Assembly (NCBI GenBank): GCA_020809705.1
Contig: CP085825.1
Span: 5,270,001 to 5,334,000 of the forward strand
Length of the DNA: 64,000 nt
Origin: Calonectria ilicicola
Lineage: Eukaryota; Ascomycota; Sordariomycetes; Hypocreales; Nectriaceae
Reading direction: 5' to 3'
This document shows positions 1-11,446 of this stretch, piece after piece; position 1 is the first letter of the stretch; each line of letters starts with the position of its first letter. Below the pieces are notes generated by a model. The model was given only the letters and a program-made list of their open reading frames with translations, ran no database searches and was not told where the DNA came from. Made by a program: the position numbers and the translations under genes.

Positions 1-3000
1 GATGACTTGTCCTGTATGGTCAACTTTCTAGCAATCATGATGCTGCCGTGGAAATGGAAGACATGTGAAAGAAGGGACGCAAGTTGATCGTCTCCCTGAT
101 AAAAGGAACGATAATTTCATTCAAGAGATTGTGCATCCAGGACTTGAAACGGTCACAAAAACCTTGATCTCGAAACGAATATGGTTTAGTTGTATTTTAT
201 TTTATTTTATTTTTGTGTTTTGGGGAGGGACATGGTTACATCCTTGAGGATAGTGAATGTTGATCTTTGCACATCAATCGTGTCACCACCGCTCATCATA
301 TCGTTTTTTGCCAAAATGTCGCACTCTATTTGGGGCTGCCGGGAAAAAATTTCTCATGTTCATTCAGGGCGTGAAGGGTGGGATATGGACAGGGGATCAA
401 GTCTGGAAGCACATGGCACATACACGATTAGGAATTAAATGGCTCTCTTCTTGCATTATTATGTACGGTGAAGTAATCGGACTTTATGTAAGGATGATTT
501 TAGGACGGGGATGGCGGGAAATGCGCATTTTTGCTGATCAGGCAATTACAGTACTTTGTAACACAGGGCTGGTCGCTTCGATTCAAACGAACATGGACCG
601 ATTGTTAGAGGCTGGATGGTCTAGAACGCCTATGACGTTGATTCCGAAGAACCGCCCCAAGCGCTTAGAGGCAATACGTGCTTGCGCACGTTCACGGCAA
701 CGAGAGGATAATGAAAAGACGGTCTCTCAATTCGACATCAGTCAAGGGTTACACCCTTAGGCATTGATTGCTCCACACTTGCACCGTAATGGTGTCTCAA
801 TGCTGCCCCTCTCCCCCCTCGCGTTTTTCAACCGGCTCCCTCTCTGGAAGGTATAGGTAGTTCGGCTCCGCCGACAGGGATGCACAAGTTGGTGTTTTAA
901 GCCATGCTATGCCCGCCGAAACATAAGCGCAGTCAGGGGTGGCGGAAGGATCGCCAAGCGGCCACAAATAGCTGCTACGGAGCCAATAGGACGACGAGTC
1001 ATTGAAAAAAAAAAAACACGGTGAACAAGGGAGCAGCACGGGAAGAGACCGAGAAATGAGTACGTACATACACATACACGGCCAAAGACATGTCAAGAAA
1101 GGGCGGAGCCCGGCTGAGAGTATAGTTTGAAGCTGAGAAGAGGGTCAACAAGTCCTGAGCATATCTTACTGCCTGCCCCGTTAGCCGTCGCTTGGGAAGG
1201 AAGACATGGGGCACTGCCGAGGACGACCAATCCCTTCCCATTCAAGCGTTCTGTGTAAAAAAGCCCATCATAGAGCCCAACCGAATCATAATTTTCTCTG
1301 TGGTTCTACGACGTCATGCCTGGCTAGGTCTGTGGGGTAAGGGGTGTTGAATCTCTGGACTGGACAAGGCGATCGTGGTTCGTAGTCAGGAGCGGGCATT
1401 GCCTACACAGCACAGACAGAGTATAAAACACACACCAAGGGGAAATTTCCAGCCTCCCATGATGGTACCTGAAGATGATGACCACATGTTTCCGCGCCAC
1501 AAAACCCCAACAGCCGCCACGTAAAGAATGCTCGAGTGCCCGAATGTTCCCGGGTCCAAGTTGTTGATTGCGCCGAGTGCGGGGCTTTAGAGTTAGTCTG
1601 TCATGGTGGGGAGCCCTGACGTCACAGTGGATTATTCTGTTTCTGTTGTCCGTCTCATGGCGTCTTTCTGACTGTCAGTTGTGCATGAAGTATCCTGTAA
1701 GGTGTGTCCCTGACTGGAGAACGGCGCCAACAGGGTTATTGGCCGTTTCCACCGTCAGGCCTCAGCTCGACGCGACGGCGGCAGACGACCGTATCTTTTG
1801 TGGTCTTGGTTGGACGGTGCGGTGGAGAGCGCATGGAGCCAAGCCCCCAAGTCCCTTCCCCGGTCTGCTGTCATGTAATCCGTACATGCCACCCTCGACG
1901 GTGCGGTGGGCCGTTGGCCTTGTTCTTTTCGCCCCCTCAAACACCCATCTCGCAGCCCATCTAATCCCTGGCGACGAACCAAGCGATTGTGCTCCCGCTC
2001 ATGGCACCCATGATTGGTTTCAGAGCTCGCGCTGAGCCTCAGGGTCCACACTCTTTCATGCAGCATATCGTCAACAGCATGGAAGGATAGATAGCGATGT
2101 TTGTACTTGGATGCCGTGTCACCTTGCAGTCGCCGAGAAACCATGATCAACTGCCTCTCTCGAAGCACACAATGATGACGGCTTATTTTCGAGCAGGGAA
2201 AATTGATGCAAACGTATCCACTTGGGATGACGGTCATTGTCCGTTCTCAGTTACACACAGACGGTACCTCAAGGGTTTATCATGTACCGTCCCCATCTCG
2301 AACGGACATACGTCACAGCGGTACATTAAGCAGCCAGGGGCTTAAGGGCGTCCTGAACCCGGACGACTAGGCTCCACGAATTGGTGCGGCCGTGGCGTTT
2401 GTGAAATAGCCCACCCGCCCGTGCCGCCGTGTCTAACGGAGGGGTCTACAAGTTTCCGGAGTACTCGAGACATTGGGTTTGGCCTATTTAGATTGGCTCT
2501 TCAAGGTATTAGCTACTGGCTCTCCTCGCTTATCCAAGTATCGCGCCGTCCTTGGATCCCGGCTGCCGGGAGAAAAAATCCAACCTCCGTCATCATCCCG
2601 CCGGCGACCAACTATCTATCCCTTACCTCACACCTCGAGAGTTTTGCAGCACACATAACCGAGTGAATAAAAAAAAAAGACCCCGGTGGAACCCAGTCGC
2701 CGCCTGGTGGATATTGGGAATCCTCGCCACGGCCCCAAACAATGACTCGGATTGGGCATTGCCGCACGAGGCAACCGCGCAACAGGTACCTTCGAGAATG
2801 GCGCTGGGGGAATTGTGGACTCTGATCTGTGACAAGACGACTAACCAGCCATGATTGTACAGGCCACACCCACAATTGCTATCATTATCTGTTCTCCACC
2901 TCTGTTTGATGTACCCTTAGGAGTCGCAGCAGTAAACAATTCTGAGAAGGCCCAAATCTATAAAGATTTAGATTCTCCCACCGTTCTTGACGGTAGAATC

Positions 3001-3202
3001 ATCAACAGCACATTCTCCATCCTACCGTCTCACTACAAGTCTTCCCAATCTTCAGCGAATACGATTGAGTTTCTAGACTGGACGCCTTCTATCTAGTTTT
3101 CTTTATTACTCGCGCCCTCTCTTCCCTGAGTTGTTTGAATACACAGCTGGAATTGGCTCTCTTCCCTCTCAGAAAATAACCGCAACTCCACGTCCATTCA
3201 CC
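1..3202. other. Gene-poor left flank
   Basis: No open frame here has a recognisable domain or a believable exon structure; the open frames overlap on both strands and look like chance. The stretch holds a short ATTTT microsatellite at 194-213 and a 13-bp direct repeat (GACGGTGCGGTGG) at 1813-1825 and 1897-1909. The last few hundred bases are pyrimidine-rich and should contain the promoter and 5' UTR of the HAD phosphatase gene. Confidence 0.5.
194..213. repeat. (ATTTT)4 microsatellite
   Basis: Four perfect tandem copies of ATTTT. No gene overlaps it. Confidence 0.9.
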
Positions 3203-4642
3203 ATGGCTCAACAGCAATCAACCTCGATTGAATTCTTCAACGAAATCCTCACTGCAAGGCAAGAGGCTGACGGCATGGACACCCCCTCAGCCCCCAGTTC
3301 TCCTGAGCTTGTCTCCAGTGCATCAAGCGTTAGCATTTCTAGCCTCGAGTCTCCATTGTCACCAGTCACTTCACCAGTCACTACACCAGTCGACCAACTC
3401 GTTGCCGACCAGTTTGTGTTTGCCTTTGATATTGATGGAGTTTTGGTTCGCGGCGGGCGAGCCATTCCCGAAGCCATTGAGACCATGAGGGTCCTTAACG
3501 GTGAGAACGAGTATGGAATCAAAGTGTAAGTCTCTACAACCCATGTTTGGGTAGTCGATCCTTAAACATCAAGCTTTCCTTCTCATAAGACATTCACAAA
3601 CAAAGGGGTCATGAAATCCGATAGTTCACGTTAGCTAACCTATATTTCAACTGGCAGGCCTCATATTTTCCTCACCAACGGTGGTGGCAAGACTGAAGAG
3701 GAGCGTTGCAGAGATCTCTCTCAGCAGCTTCTCTGCGACGTCCGCCCCGGTCAGTTTATTTGCGGTCACACTCCCATGAGGGAGATGGCTGAGACTTACG
3801 GCACCGTTCTAGTTGTTGGTGGCGAAGGCGAGAAGTGCCGTCTCGTCGCTGAGGGGTATGGCTTCAAGGACGTCGTCACTCCTGGCGACATTATCAAGCA
3901 CGATGCTGCCACAACTCCTTTCCGCAAGCTGACCCCTGAGGAGCATGCCAACTCTCGAGAACGTGACTTTTCTGAAGTCACCATCGACGCCGTCTTTGTC
4001 TTTGCTGATTCACGAGACTGGGCTGGTGACATTCAAATCATGCTTGACGTTGCCATGTCTAAAGGAGGCCGTCTCGGCACCCGCAGCGAGACCTTCACTG
4101 AAGGACCCCCATTTTACTTTTCTCACAACGATGTTGTCTGGTCCGCTGCTCATGAGCATGTCCGTCTCGGAATGGGGGCGCTTCGCCGCATGTTCGAAGT
4201 TACTTTCAAGGATTTGACCAATGGCACCGGCGTCCTACACACCCACGCCTTTGGCAAGCCCCAAGTGTCGACCTTCGAATTCGCCTCTCGTCTTATGAGC
4301 CAATGGCGCAATACGGAACACGGTCTTGTTGCACCACCCGAGACTGTTTATTTTGTCGGCGACACCCCCGAGAGCGATATTCGGGGGACAAACGCTGTCA
4401 ACGAGAAGGCCGATAACGAGTGGTATAGCATTCTTGTCAAGACTGGTGTTTGGCAAGAGGGTACCGAGCCCGCCTACAAGCCACGCGCTATTGTCAACAA
4501 CGTCCTTGACGCTGTTAACCATGGCATCAAGCGTGAAATGGCTAGGAAGGCTGCTGCTACCAGCACCAACAAGATCAACTTCTTGGCTGAGTCTGCTTGC
4601 GATGGAACTTCCATTGTTGACATGGATGGCATCACAATTTAA
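3203..4642 (+). CDS. HAD-superfamily hydrolase, CECR5/HDHD5-like
   Basis: Two exons, 3203-3525 and 3658-4642, encode 435 residues. The intron has a GTAAGT donor, a GCTAAC branch site and a CAG acceptor, and the join preserves frame. HAD motif I is AFDIDGVL, with the paired aspartates at about residues 76 and 78. A substrate-loop segment FLTNGGGKTEEE follows, and motif IV-like FVGDTPESDIRG lies near the C-terminus. This order matches the CECR5/Cut-1 family of predicted phosphatases (human HDHD5, yeast YKR070W). Substrate is unknown; yeast and human relatives are linked to mitochondria, but no clear presequence is seen. The N-terminal 65 residues are Ser/Pro/Thr-rich and probably disordered. 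The start is the first in-frame ATG in a good context (CACC before ATG). It stands alone on the plus strand. Confidence 0.9.
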
Positions 4643-5540
4643 GCTATGGAAACATTTTCTCGACGTCTGATATGAGTTATTTTTGGGTATTTTTCTCTTC
4701 TTTCTTTTTCCTCTCTGGGTAGCAATGCATTCACGGTTTGTTTCTCTGGTCTTATTTGCATCTGGGCATTTTCCTTTTTACTCTCTTGATGGGTACGGTA
4801 CAAATCATCTGCATTATATTTGCAGACAACGGCACGATAGATGACAGCAGCTGGCGCTGCCTAGAGCTTAGAGCATAGCCGATAGGAGTGCTATGTTACT
4901 AGGCACACAGCTCTCTCCTTTCTGATGCAAGACACATTTATACCCCCGATGAGCATCACATCACTAGCCTAGGACTGTATCTAAATAGCTAAATTGTTTC
5001 AAAAATGAAACCCGTTTTTGACATGTTATTGAAAGACTGATAACTTCTCTACTGATATCATGCTAACCACTAAAACTGAGAATCCGAGGCCTGAAGATAG
5101 AGCAATGCTTATTTTTCCATGTAACCAAGAAGATGGCTAGGTTCATCTATTCTTTCTCAATTAAAATACTTTTCTTGATCTGTGGGATACTTATGAATTA
5201 TTTCTCTGTGAACAATGTTTCGAATGCAACAAGGGAATTGGGTTATCTGCATTGGATCTAGTGTACCAGGTTGATTCCGGTGCACTGATCTCATCATTGT
5301 GATTGGATATGCGCTATACTCTAATACAGGATTGAACACAAATTGCTCATAAGGATTTAAATTTCTTTCATCTTTTTTGTCTGTGGTGTGCCTTTACCCC
5401 CAAACTATACGAGCAGAGCCAATTATTCTCGTTCGGTTGAACAAGGAATACCGATATTGTTATTAACTCATCAATAAAAACTATTTATTAGTGCTGTGAA
5501 AAACTGGGGGTCTATCTGTGGGAGTAGTTTGCATGCTTGA
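4643..5540. other. Intergenic, convergent 3' ends
   Basis: AT-rich spacer between the HAD gene and the minus-strand Rad51-like gene. It should contain both 3' UTRs. No supported gene was found. Confidence 0.6.
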
Positions 5541-6689
5541 TCAACTAGATACTTTACTCTCATTCTTATTTCTCTCCTCTTCGTCGCCCGTATCCGAATT
5601 ATCAGCCTCCTTGAAAGTAAAGCCTCCCCATTCCGATGTGGCTGACCAGCCTGCGGTGTTAACCGCGTCTTGCCGTCGTACCCTCTGTTCCATTGCTTCT
5701 TCTGCACTAATCCCGAGTGCAAATTCGCGGATATGTTCGCGATCTATCCGTAGCCAGCCCTTCCAACCCGTAGCTATATCGCCGGCACCAAGTGCGCCCA
5801 AGACAATAGTGCCCCACCACCGGCGAGCACCACTCATGCGAGCTCCTTCACCATAAAGCATGAAGCTCTCACTATCGGCCACCATGGCCCGAAGATGGTC
5901 TGTACTCCCCCAAACCGGCTGTTGTACATATATATGGGAAAGATGAGCGTTATTGCAGCTAAGCCGACAAACATCGAAACGCCCGTCTAAATCAATAACA
6001 AGCAATGTGTACAGATGAGGAGGAGAAACCAAGGAAGATATGATTCGGTAGAGTAATGGGAGATGCCTCCCAGACAAGCTAATATTGGAAGACGCCGTGG
6101 ATTGAAAATGACGGGCGGCAACGTGATCCAGATATTTGATATGCGTGAGCTTTGTTGCTTGAGGTTGATTCTGAGTTGGTGCTGTATTTCCCGTAGTTGT
6201 CGCCTCAAAGGTCAGGACTGAGCGTAGATCATGTAGTATCTAACCGGCGTTTTGTATTAGCCATTGATGAAAAAGCTTGGAGGAGAATTAAAGTGCCATC
6301 GTCAAGAAATTTTAACTTAGACACGAAAAAAAAAGGGTTCAAGTTCGACTTGAAGAATTAAAATAGCTAGTCGCTTGTAAGGGTGCTTATGTGTGTGTCT
6401 GCACAATGGCCAGCATGACAGTTGTAGTTTCCACTCTGATGGCAACGAGGCCCCTGAGTTATCTTGCATTGGGATTTTTATGATGGGGTTCTCATGATTT
6501 AAACCGACTGTTGCATATTTTGACGAACCCATGACGAATGTATTTAAATCTGGTTGTTGGGTGGTGGGCAGTGGTGTTGCCATAAGAAAAGAAAAAAGCT
6601 TAGGCCCGCTAGGGACCAGCATAACTCACCTCTTCTAAACTCGCCTCCTCAATCTCCCCAAGTAACCGCGCTCCCGTCGCCGTCTCCAT
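5541..6689 (-). CDS. Rad51-paralogue-like (XRCC2-type) recombination protein
   Basis: Two exons on the minus strand: 6630-6689 and 5541-6239 (252 residues). The first exon (METATGARLLGEIEE...) ends at a GTGAGT donor; the 390-nt intron ends in TTAG and joins in phase 0. A Walker B-like strand, LLVIDLDGRFD, lies at about residues 99-109, and the following block with RRWWGTIVLG resembles the core of fungal Rad51-like/XRCC2 proteins. Such proteins act in homologous-recombination repair. The expected P-loop position (about residues 71-79, ending SGRH) lacks the GKT/GKS signature. The acidic C-terminal tail is probably disordered. The start lies only 43 nt from the start of SOM1 on the other strand. 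Family assignment rests on pattern recognition, so another RecA-fold family is possible. Confidence 0.65.
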
Positions 6690-6732
6690 TTCAGGCACCC
6701 ACACAAGAAATTCAAGCACAAATTCTCTAGCG

Positions 6733-7200
6733 ATGGGATATCCATGCCAAGTGTTCCATGCCTCAGAGCTGCCCGAGCGCGTTCAAACGGACGTCAAAGG
6801 CCGCAAACGCAAGTTAGGTCCTGGCGAGCGTAGCGTGAACCTGGAAGGCTGCGAGCTTCTCCAGATGCTACAGTACAAATGCGAGATCAAGGAACCAGTC
6901 AAGTGGGACAGTCCTGTGCAATGCTATGCCGTTGACCGTCTTTTTCGGAAGTGAGTTCCGAGCTGGATGCTGATTTGCACTGTTGCGACTAACGATGTAC
7001 GATGAAGGTGTCAAGACAAAAAGGGCATATTTATGGTTGAGACTACAGCCTGGGAGGGGCAAGATTATCCAAGCGACACCGGCGAAAGGAGCATTGGTAG
7101 CAACCCCAACGGGACTGAAAAAAAGGGTTCGCAGCACTACAATTGGTCATCTAGTTGGGGTTCGCCGGATATGGCACAATCGGATGCCAGTAGGCGTTAA
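6733..7200 (+). CDS. SOM1: Mitochondrial export protein Som1
   Basis: Two exons, 6733-6950 and 7008-7200, give 136 residues. The intron has a GTGAGT donor, an ACTAAC branch site and an AAG acceptor. The N-terminal half carries the pattern I associate with the fungal Som1 family: CQVFHASELPE, a basic linker, a CELLQMLQY block and a PVQCY...RLFRKCQDK block. The paired cysteines suggest an intermembrane-space protein. In yeast, Som1 is a subunit of the inner membrane peptidase (Imp1/Imp2) complex that matures exported proteins. The C-terminal 45 residues are low-complexity and divergent. It shares a 43-nt head-to-head spacer with the Rad51-like gene and lies in a run of mitochondrial genes. Confidence 0.8.
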
Positions 7201-7945
7201 ATTTATTTTTCTTTTCGTTTCTTTTTCCCCGCAGCTTCACGATTGATGCCTTCTCGCGTTAGTGAGTAGATAGTATGCTGGTTCGCTAACTCATGCCAAC
7301 TGGAGAAAGAAAGAGTAAAAGAGTGCCGAAATGAATTTAAAAAAAAAGATATGATGTAAGATTGTACGCCCAATGTAATTGCGAGGTACGCCTGCGCATA
7401 TTTGTTGCTTTAGCAATGTTCACCCCTTGACAAGCATCGCATGATTGGCAAATCATGAGTCATCGGGAAACAACGAATGCTCGAGCCTGCTAACCACAAT
7501 CAAATGACCTAATTGAATGAAGACGGTTCTTGTGCATGGCAAGGAACCTCATTGGATAGTTCCATCCCATGTCATTTCTGTCAATAAAATGGCGTGAGGT
7601 CACGAATGATCAGCTGGTGGAGCTAGCTAAGGAATTGGGAAGTTCGACGTCAGGAGATGAGCAATGCACCAGGACTTGATAGCAAAGGACTGATTCAAAG
7701 TAAATGCGGACTCTTCGGTTTAGACACAATCACGTATAAATTGCACATAGCTTGGTAGTCAAAGCACACATCGACTCGGTTGCCCTTGTCTATTGTACAT
7801 ATTGTCTGGCGACGGTCTCGGATGAAGCCTTGATATTTTTGCTCTTCTATCCACTGAAAAGACGAACGAAACAGCGGGAACCCCCCAAACACTTTACGTA
7901 GCCCATCCCGCGCCTTTCTAATTATGAGTGCCAGTCAGGCTTCTC
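7201..7945. other. Intergenic, convergent 3' ends
   Basis: Spacer between the ends of SOM1 and COX9. No supported gene or RNA was found. Confidence 0.6.
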
Positions 7946-8426
7946 TTATTCCTGCTTGGCGGCAGCACGCTCGGCCTCAAGCTTGATGTAGTGGTTGTCG
8001 CGGGCCTCGGTTCGAGGGACGTGGAAGCCGTACCTAACAAAACCAATTAACATCCATGCTCCCTCAATCGGTAATGTAGTGTTTCTAACGTACCAGAAGA
8101 CGTTGGCCATGGCGAAGCCGGAGCCTGCGATCCCAGTTAGTTTATTGCTCCCACCAACCACATCACGCGGATTGTCAGCTGCTTTCCGAGCATTTCTTGC
8201 CAATTGATCTTTGGCGGGAAGCGCAGTCTGTTCAATTCGTGAGTGCACATATTCGATAAACATACCAAGAGCGATGCTGAGATCCAGGACGAGGTTTCGT
8301 CGGAGCATCTGTTTCCAAGTCAGCCCATGAAAAGCTCAAACTGATTCCTCTTGTCCGGCCGAGGTGGCTCAAGACAGAGCCATTGGGTTATAAAATACGC
8401 ACACCTGTAACGGGTCGGACGGCCAT
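7946..8426 (-). CDS. COX9: Cytochrome c oxidase subunit VIIa (Cox9-like)
   Basis: Four small exons on the minus strand: 8403-8426, 8266-8308, 8094-8124 and 7946-8033. They encode only 61 residues, so the gene is mostly intron. The spliced product begins MAVRPVTGMLRR, has one hydrophobic segment (LDLSIALGSGFAMANVFW), then YGFHVPR and a charged C-terminal helix ending in AERAAAKQE. Length and layout match yeast Cox9 (59 residues), a single-pass inner-membrane subunit of complex IV. All three joins keep frame. The first donor is GTGCGT, chosen because it restores the conserved PVTG-MLRR junction. The gene is divergent from mitochondrial uL22 across 289 nt. Confidence 0.88.
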
Positions 8427-8715
8427 TTTGAAAGTGTTCCTTTTGCGATGCAGTTTAGGTGAAGGAGCGGAGATTTGGGGCGGGAATCGAGGGTTTCGAT
8501 GTGGTCGTGAGGATGTGAGTTCATCCCGAGGATGGCCTGATGTTAATCGCGCTAGAGCGGCGGTCACGTGTAAACCGCAAACCACGCCGTCGGTTGAACC
8601 CCGGCCATTGGAAAAGATCTCGACCTGCTGAGATGCACCTGAGTTCTTGATAAATTGTGAGAGAGAGCGAACTACAAGATTTGGGGATTGGCATATCGTG
8701 ACAACACCCGCTGCC

Positions 8716-9864
8716 ATGAGTCTTCGCCAAGCTGCCCGGAGGTTGACGCTATCAGGTATGCTGCCATATTTCTTTGACATTGAATCCAATTGGCTCCTAT
8801 CATAGCGCTCAAACTAATCATGATCTTTGAATTGGTATAGCAAGGGTTTCAAATCCTCTTCCTACTACTCAGGTGCCAGTATGGTCCGCAGGGCTTACAC
8901 CCACGACACAACGACGACACAAATGGAGCATTTTCAAGGCATGGGGGCGCAGCAAAGACTCTTCATCGGCGGCTAGCGACCCGGTGACAGCCCAGTTAGA
9001 CGACCCGAAAAATCGCGAGCAGTTTCTGGAACGCAGCATGTACAGTGGTGTTGAGGACAACATTTTCCAGGACGAGATCGAAGTCCCCCAGAAAGGTCCA
9101 TCAGCCGAAGCTGCTCCCGGTGCAGGTGAGGCTGAGCAGAAGACTAAGGAGAATATGGCACTGGTCGTTGACCCTGATCCTCGAAGCCGTGTCCGTTGGC
9201 AACGCAAGAAGGTCATCCAGATGGTCCGTCGCAATGGTCGATTGACCAAGGAGGAGCAAATCAGGATGAGCGAGCGTGAACTCCTACACAAGAGTGAGGT
9301 TATGCCCACTAGCGTCAAAAAGTTGGTCATGCTTGCCCGTCAGATTTCTGGCAAGACTGTCGATGATGCCATCTTGCAGATGCAGTGGTCCAAGAAGAAA
9401 TTTGCCGCCGAGGTACGGTACTATTTAGAGGAGGCTCGCGATCTGGCCATTGCCCAGCGCGGCATGGGTCTTGGTCAGGTCAACGGCGAGGTTTTCGCCA
9501 AGCCCCGCAAGATTCAGACCACCGATGGAAAATGGATTGAAGTAACAGACCCAACACGTATGTATATTGCCCAATCGTGGGTAGGCCGGGGTCCATGGCG
9601 TGGGAAGAGCATCGACTACAAAGGTCGTGGCAGAATGGGAATCATAAGACACCCTAGCACAAGTATGTATGCCCCAGACAAGATGTTGACCACGGACAAA
9701 GAACTAATCTCATGTTCTTCACAGGCTTGACTATCCTTCTCAAGGAAGAGAAGACGAGAATTCGGGAGCATGAGGAGCGCGAGGCAAAGAAGGAAAAGAA
9801 GGGCCCCTGGGTGCATCTACCCAATCGACCGGTCTACGGTCAACGCCCCTACTATTCATGGTAA
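8716..9864 (+). CDS. MRPL22: Mitochondrial large-subunit ribosomal protein uL22m
   Basis: Three exons, 8716-8755, 8841-9662 and 9725-9864, give 333 residues. Exon 1 encodes the start of a mitochondrial presequence (MSLRQAARRLTLS). The uL22 core runs from about residue 155 to 300 and includes PTSVKKLVMLARQISG, the DDAILQMQWSKKK segment and an EARDLAIAQRGMG block, all typical of bacterial-type L22. The C-terminus ends RPYYSW. uL22m lines the exit tunnel of the mitochondrial 54S subunit. The second donor is GTATGT and the third exon adds a highly charged helix (KEEKTRIREHEE). A continuous frame through the second intron would give a false shorter C-terminus. Confidence 0.9.
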
Positions 9865-10344
9865 ATCCTGCCAAGTAAACGATTTATTTGACCGGTCAAC
9901 GCATGTATGAAAAGAGATCCCGAACCTAGAAATCGGTATTTACAAGAGGCTTGTAAGATATGTACAATGAATTGCGGTACAACTTAAACGAAAAACCACC
10001 TTGGTATCGTAAACAGCCCCATGTTCAATTGCAAAGTAAAAGGTTCACTTTTGCCCCCTCCCTTAAACACCGAAACCAAGCCGCTCTGCATTTGGTCTAG
10101 GGGGCTAAGCTGTGACATGGCGTAGACTCTTAGGAAGACCACCAGAGCGGAGAGAATGGAGAACTGTCGGATACCATTTCTGCAATTCCAAGTCGAGAAA
10201 AGTCTGACCTCTATCGACTGTGGCTGGATATTGTGCACGGAATAGAAAACACAAAAATGAATTACTCTGTGGTTAAAGTTGATCATATGATTTCTCAGCA
10301 GCCCAAAATTTCCACATCTAAGAACTTATCCCCCACTTCCAAGA
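9865..10344. other. Intergenic, convergent 3' ends
   Basis: Spacer between the 3' ends of MRPL22 and the CFEM gene. Nothing else is recognised. Confidence 0.6.
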
Positions 10345-11446
10345 TCATACCATCACTCGAGGTGTGTGTCGTGGAACCATGTCCTCGTATCTGTTGGTGA
10401 TGACCTCCATATCATAAGCATTTTTCTCCTGGAAAGCGGCGTCGCTCGAGCCATAAACTCTTCCCCCACCGGGAAGAGGTTCAGAAATCGCAAGCCCGAT
10501 CCCACGTCGCTGTGGCTTCTGTTCTTCCTGATGCCTTCGTGATTTCAGAACACAGAAAAGTCCAAGGCTTAAAATGGCGAGGACAGCAGCGCCAACACCG
10601 ACCCCAATACCGGCTTGAGCAGCAATAGATAGCCCAGAATCCTTCTTCTTCTCAGAAGTATTGGAGCTCTCGGCACTGTCCGCAGCTGATGTCGCGGTTG
10701 CGGAGCTACCTGCACCGGCGCCAGCACCATCGGCAGTCCCTGACGCAGTGACCTCAGTTCCAGAGGCAGACCCAGTTACCTAAAGATCAAATTAGCAATG
10801 ATTGATCGAGAATATGGGTGAAAGCTACATACACTGGACTCAGTTGTAGATGGGGACCCAGCAGTTGTAGTCTTAGGCACTGTAGTTGTCGGAGCATGAG
10901 TGGATAATGGCTCAGTCGAGCTCGATGATAGAGCCTTCGACACTGATTCGATTTGGGTGGATGGTATAGCTGTCGGTGATGGGGTTTCGGACGTGATGGC
11001 GGCCGCTGAAGTCGACACGACGCTAGAAGCGGTAGAAGACGCTGAAATAACACCTAAGAATAATCAGTCTCTGGTACATATCATAATCTAAAACTAGAAT
11101 TATACCTAAACAAAAGTTGGTGCTGAGATAGTTGTTCATTTCAGCGTCTGTTGCTCCACATGAATTGCTAGAGCAGTCTCTGATGCCATCAATGAACGAC
11201 TGGTTCTTGCAAAGACATGCACCGTCTTCGGCACTGGCGCAGCCAAATTGACTGAATGTATTTCTGAGATCATTCGTACATGTGCCCTATCGAGTGTCTC
11301 GGTTAGTATCAATGTTTCTCAGGCTTGGGGCTATTTTTCTCCATCGAGGTACACTTGTGCAAACTTACAACACAATAATCAGCTGCAGATACGACCAGGA
11401 AATGCAGAGCGCCCAGCGCCCCAAGAGTAGAAACTGAAATACGCAT
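10345..11446 (-). CDS. CFEM-domain single-pass membrane protein
   Basis: Four exons on the minus strand: 11369-11446, 11106-11286, 10833-11053 and 10345-10779 (304 residues). A signal peptide (MRISVSTLGALGALHFLVVSA) is followed by eight cysteines with spacing C-x3-C-x12-C-x7-C-x1-C-x11-C-x4-C-x15-C, the CFEM pattern. A long Ser/Thr/Pro-rich stalk, probably O-glycosylated, leads to one transmembrane segment (GIGVGVGAAVLAILSLGLF) and a basic cytoplasmic tail of about 60 residues. CFEM proteins sit at the fungal surface and serve in haem/iron capture, wall integrity or host interaction. Here a transmembrane anchor and cytoplasmic tail replace the GPI signal common in the family, so a sensor-like role is possible. 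The domain is split across exons 1 and 2. Confidence 0.88.

Noticed and set aside
1568..2237. Overlapping frames of 155 and 160 codons on both strands
   Set aside because: Composition is GC-rich promoter-like and neither translation shows domain structure.
6317..6622. 101-codon frame inside the intron of the Rad51-like gene
   Set aside because: It starts 7 nt inside the intron, has no recognisable motif, and the exons on either side join in frame without it.
8830..8860. GGGTTTCAAATCC in MRPL22 exon 2 resembling a tRNA T-arm
   Set aside because: It lies within coding sequence that matches the protein frame and no other tRNA arm is present.
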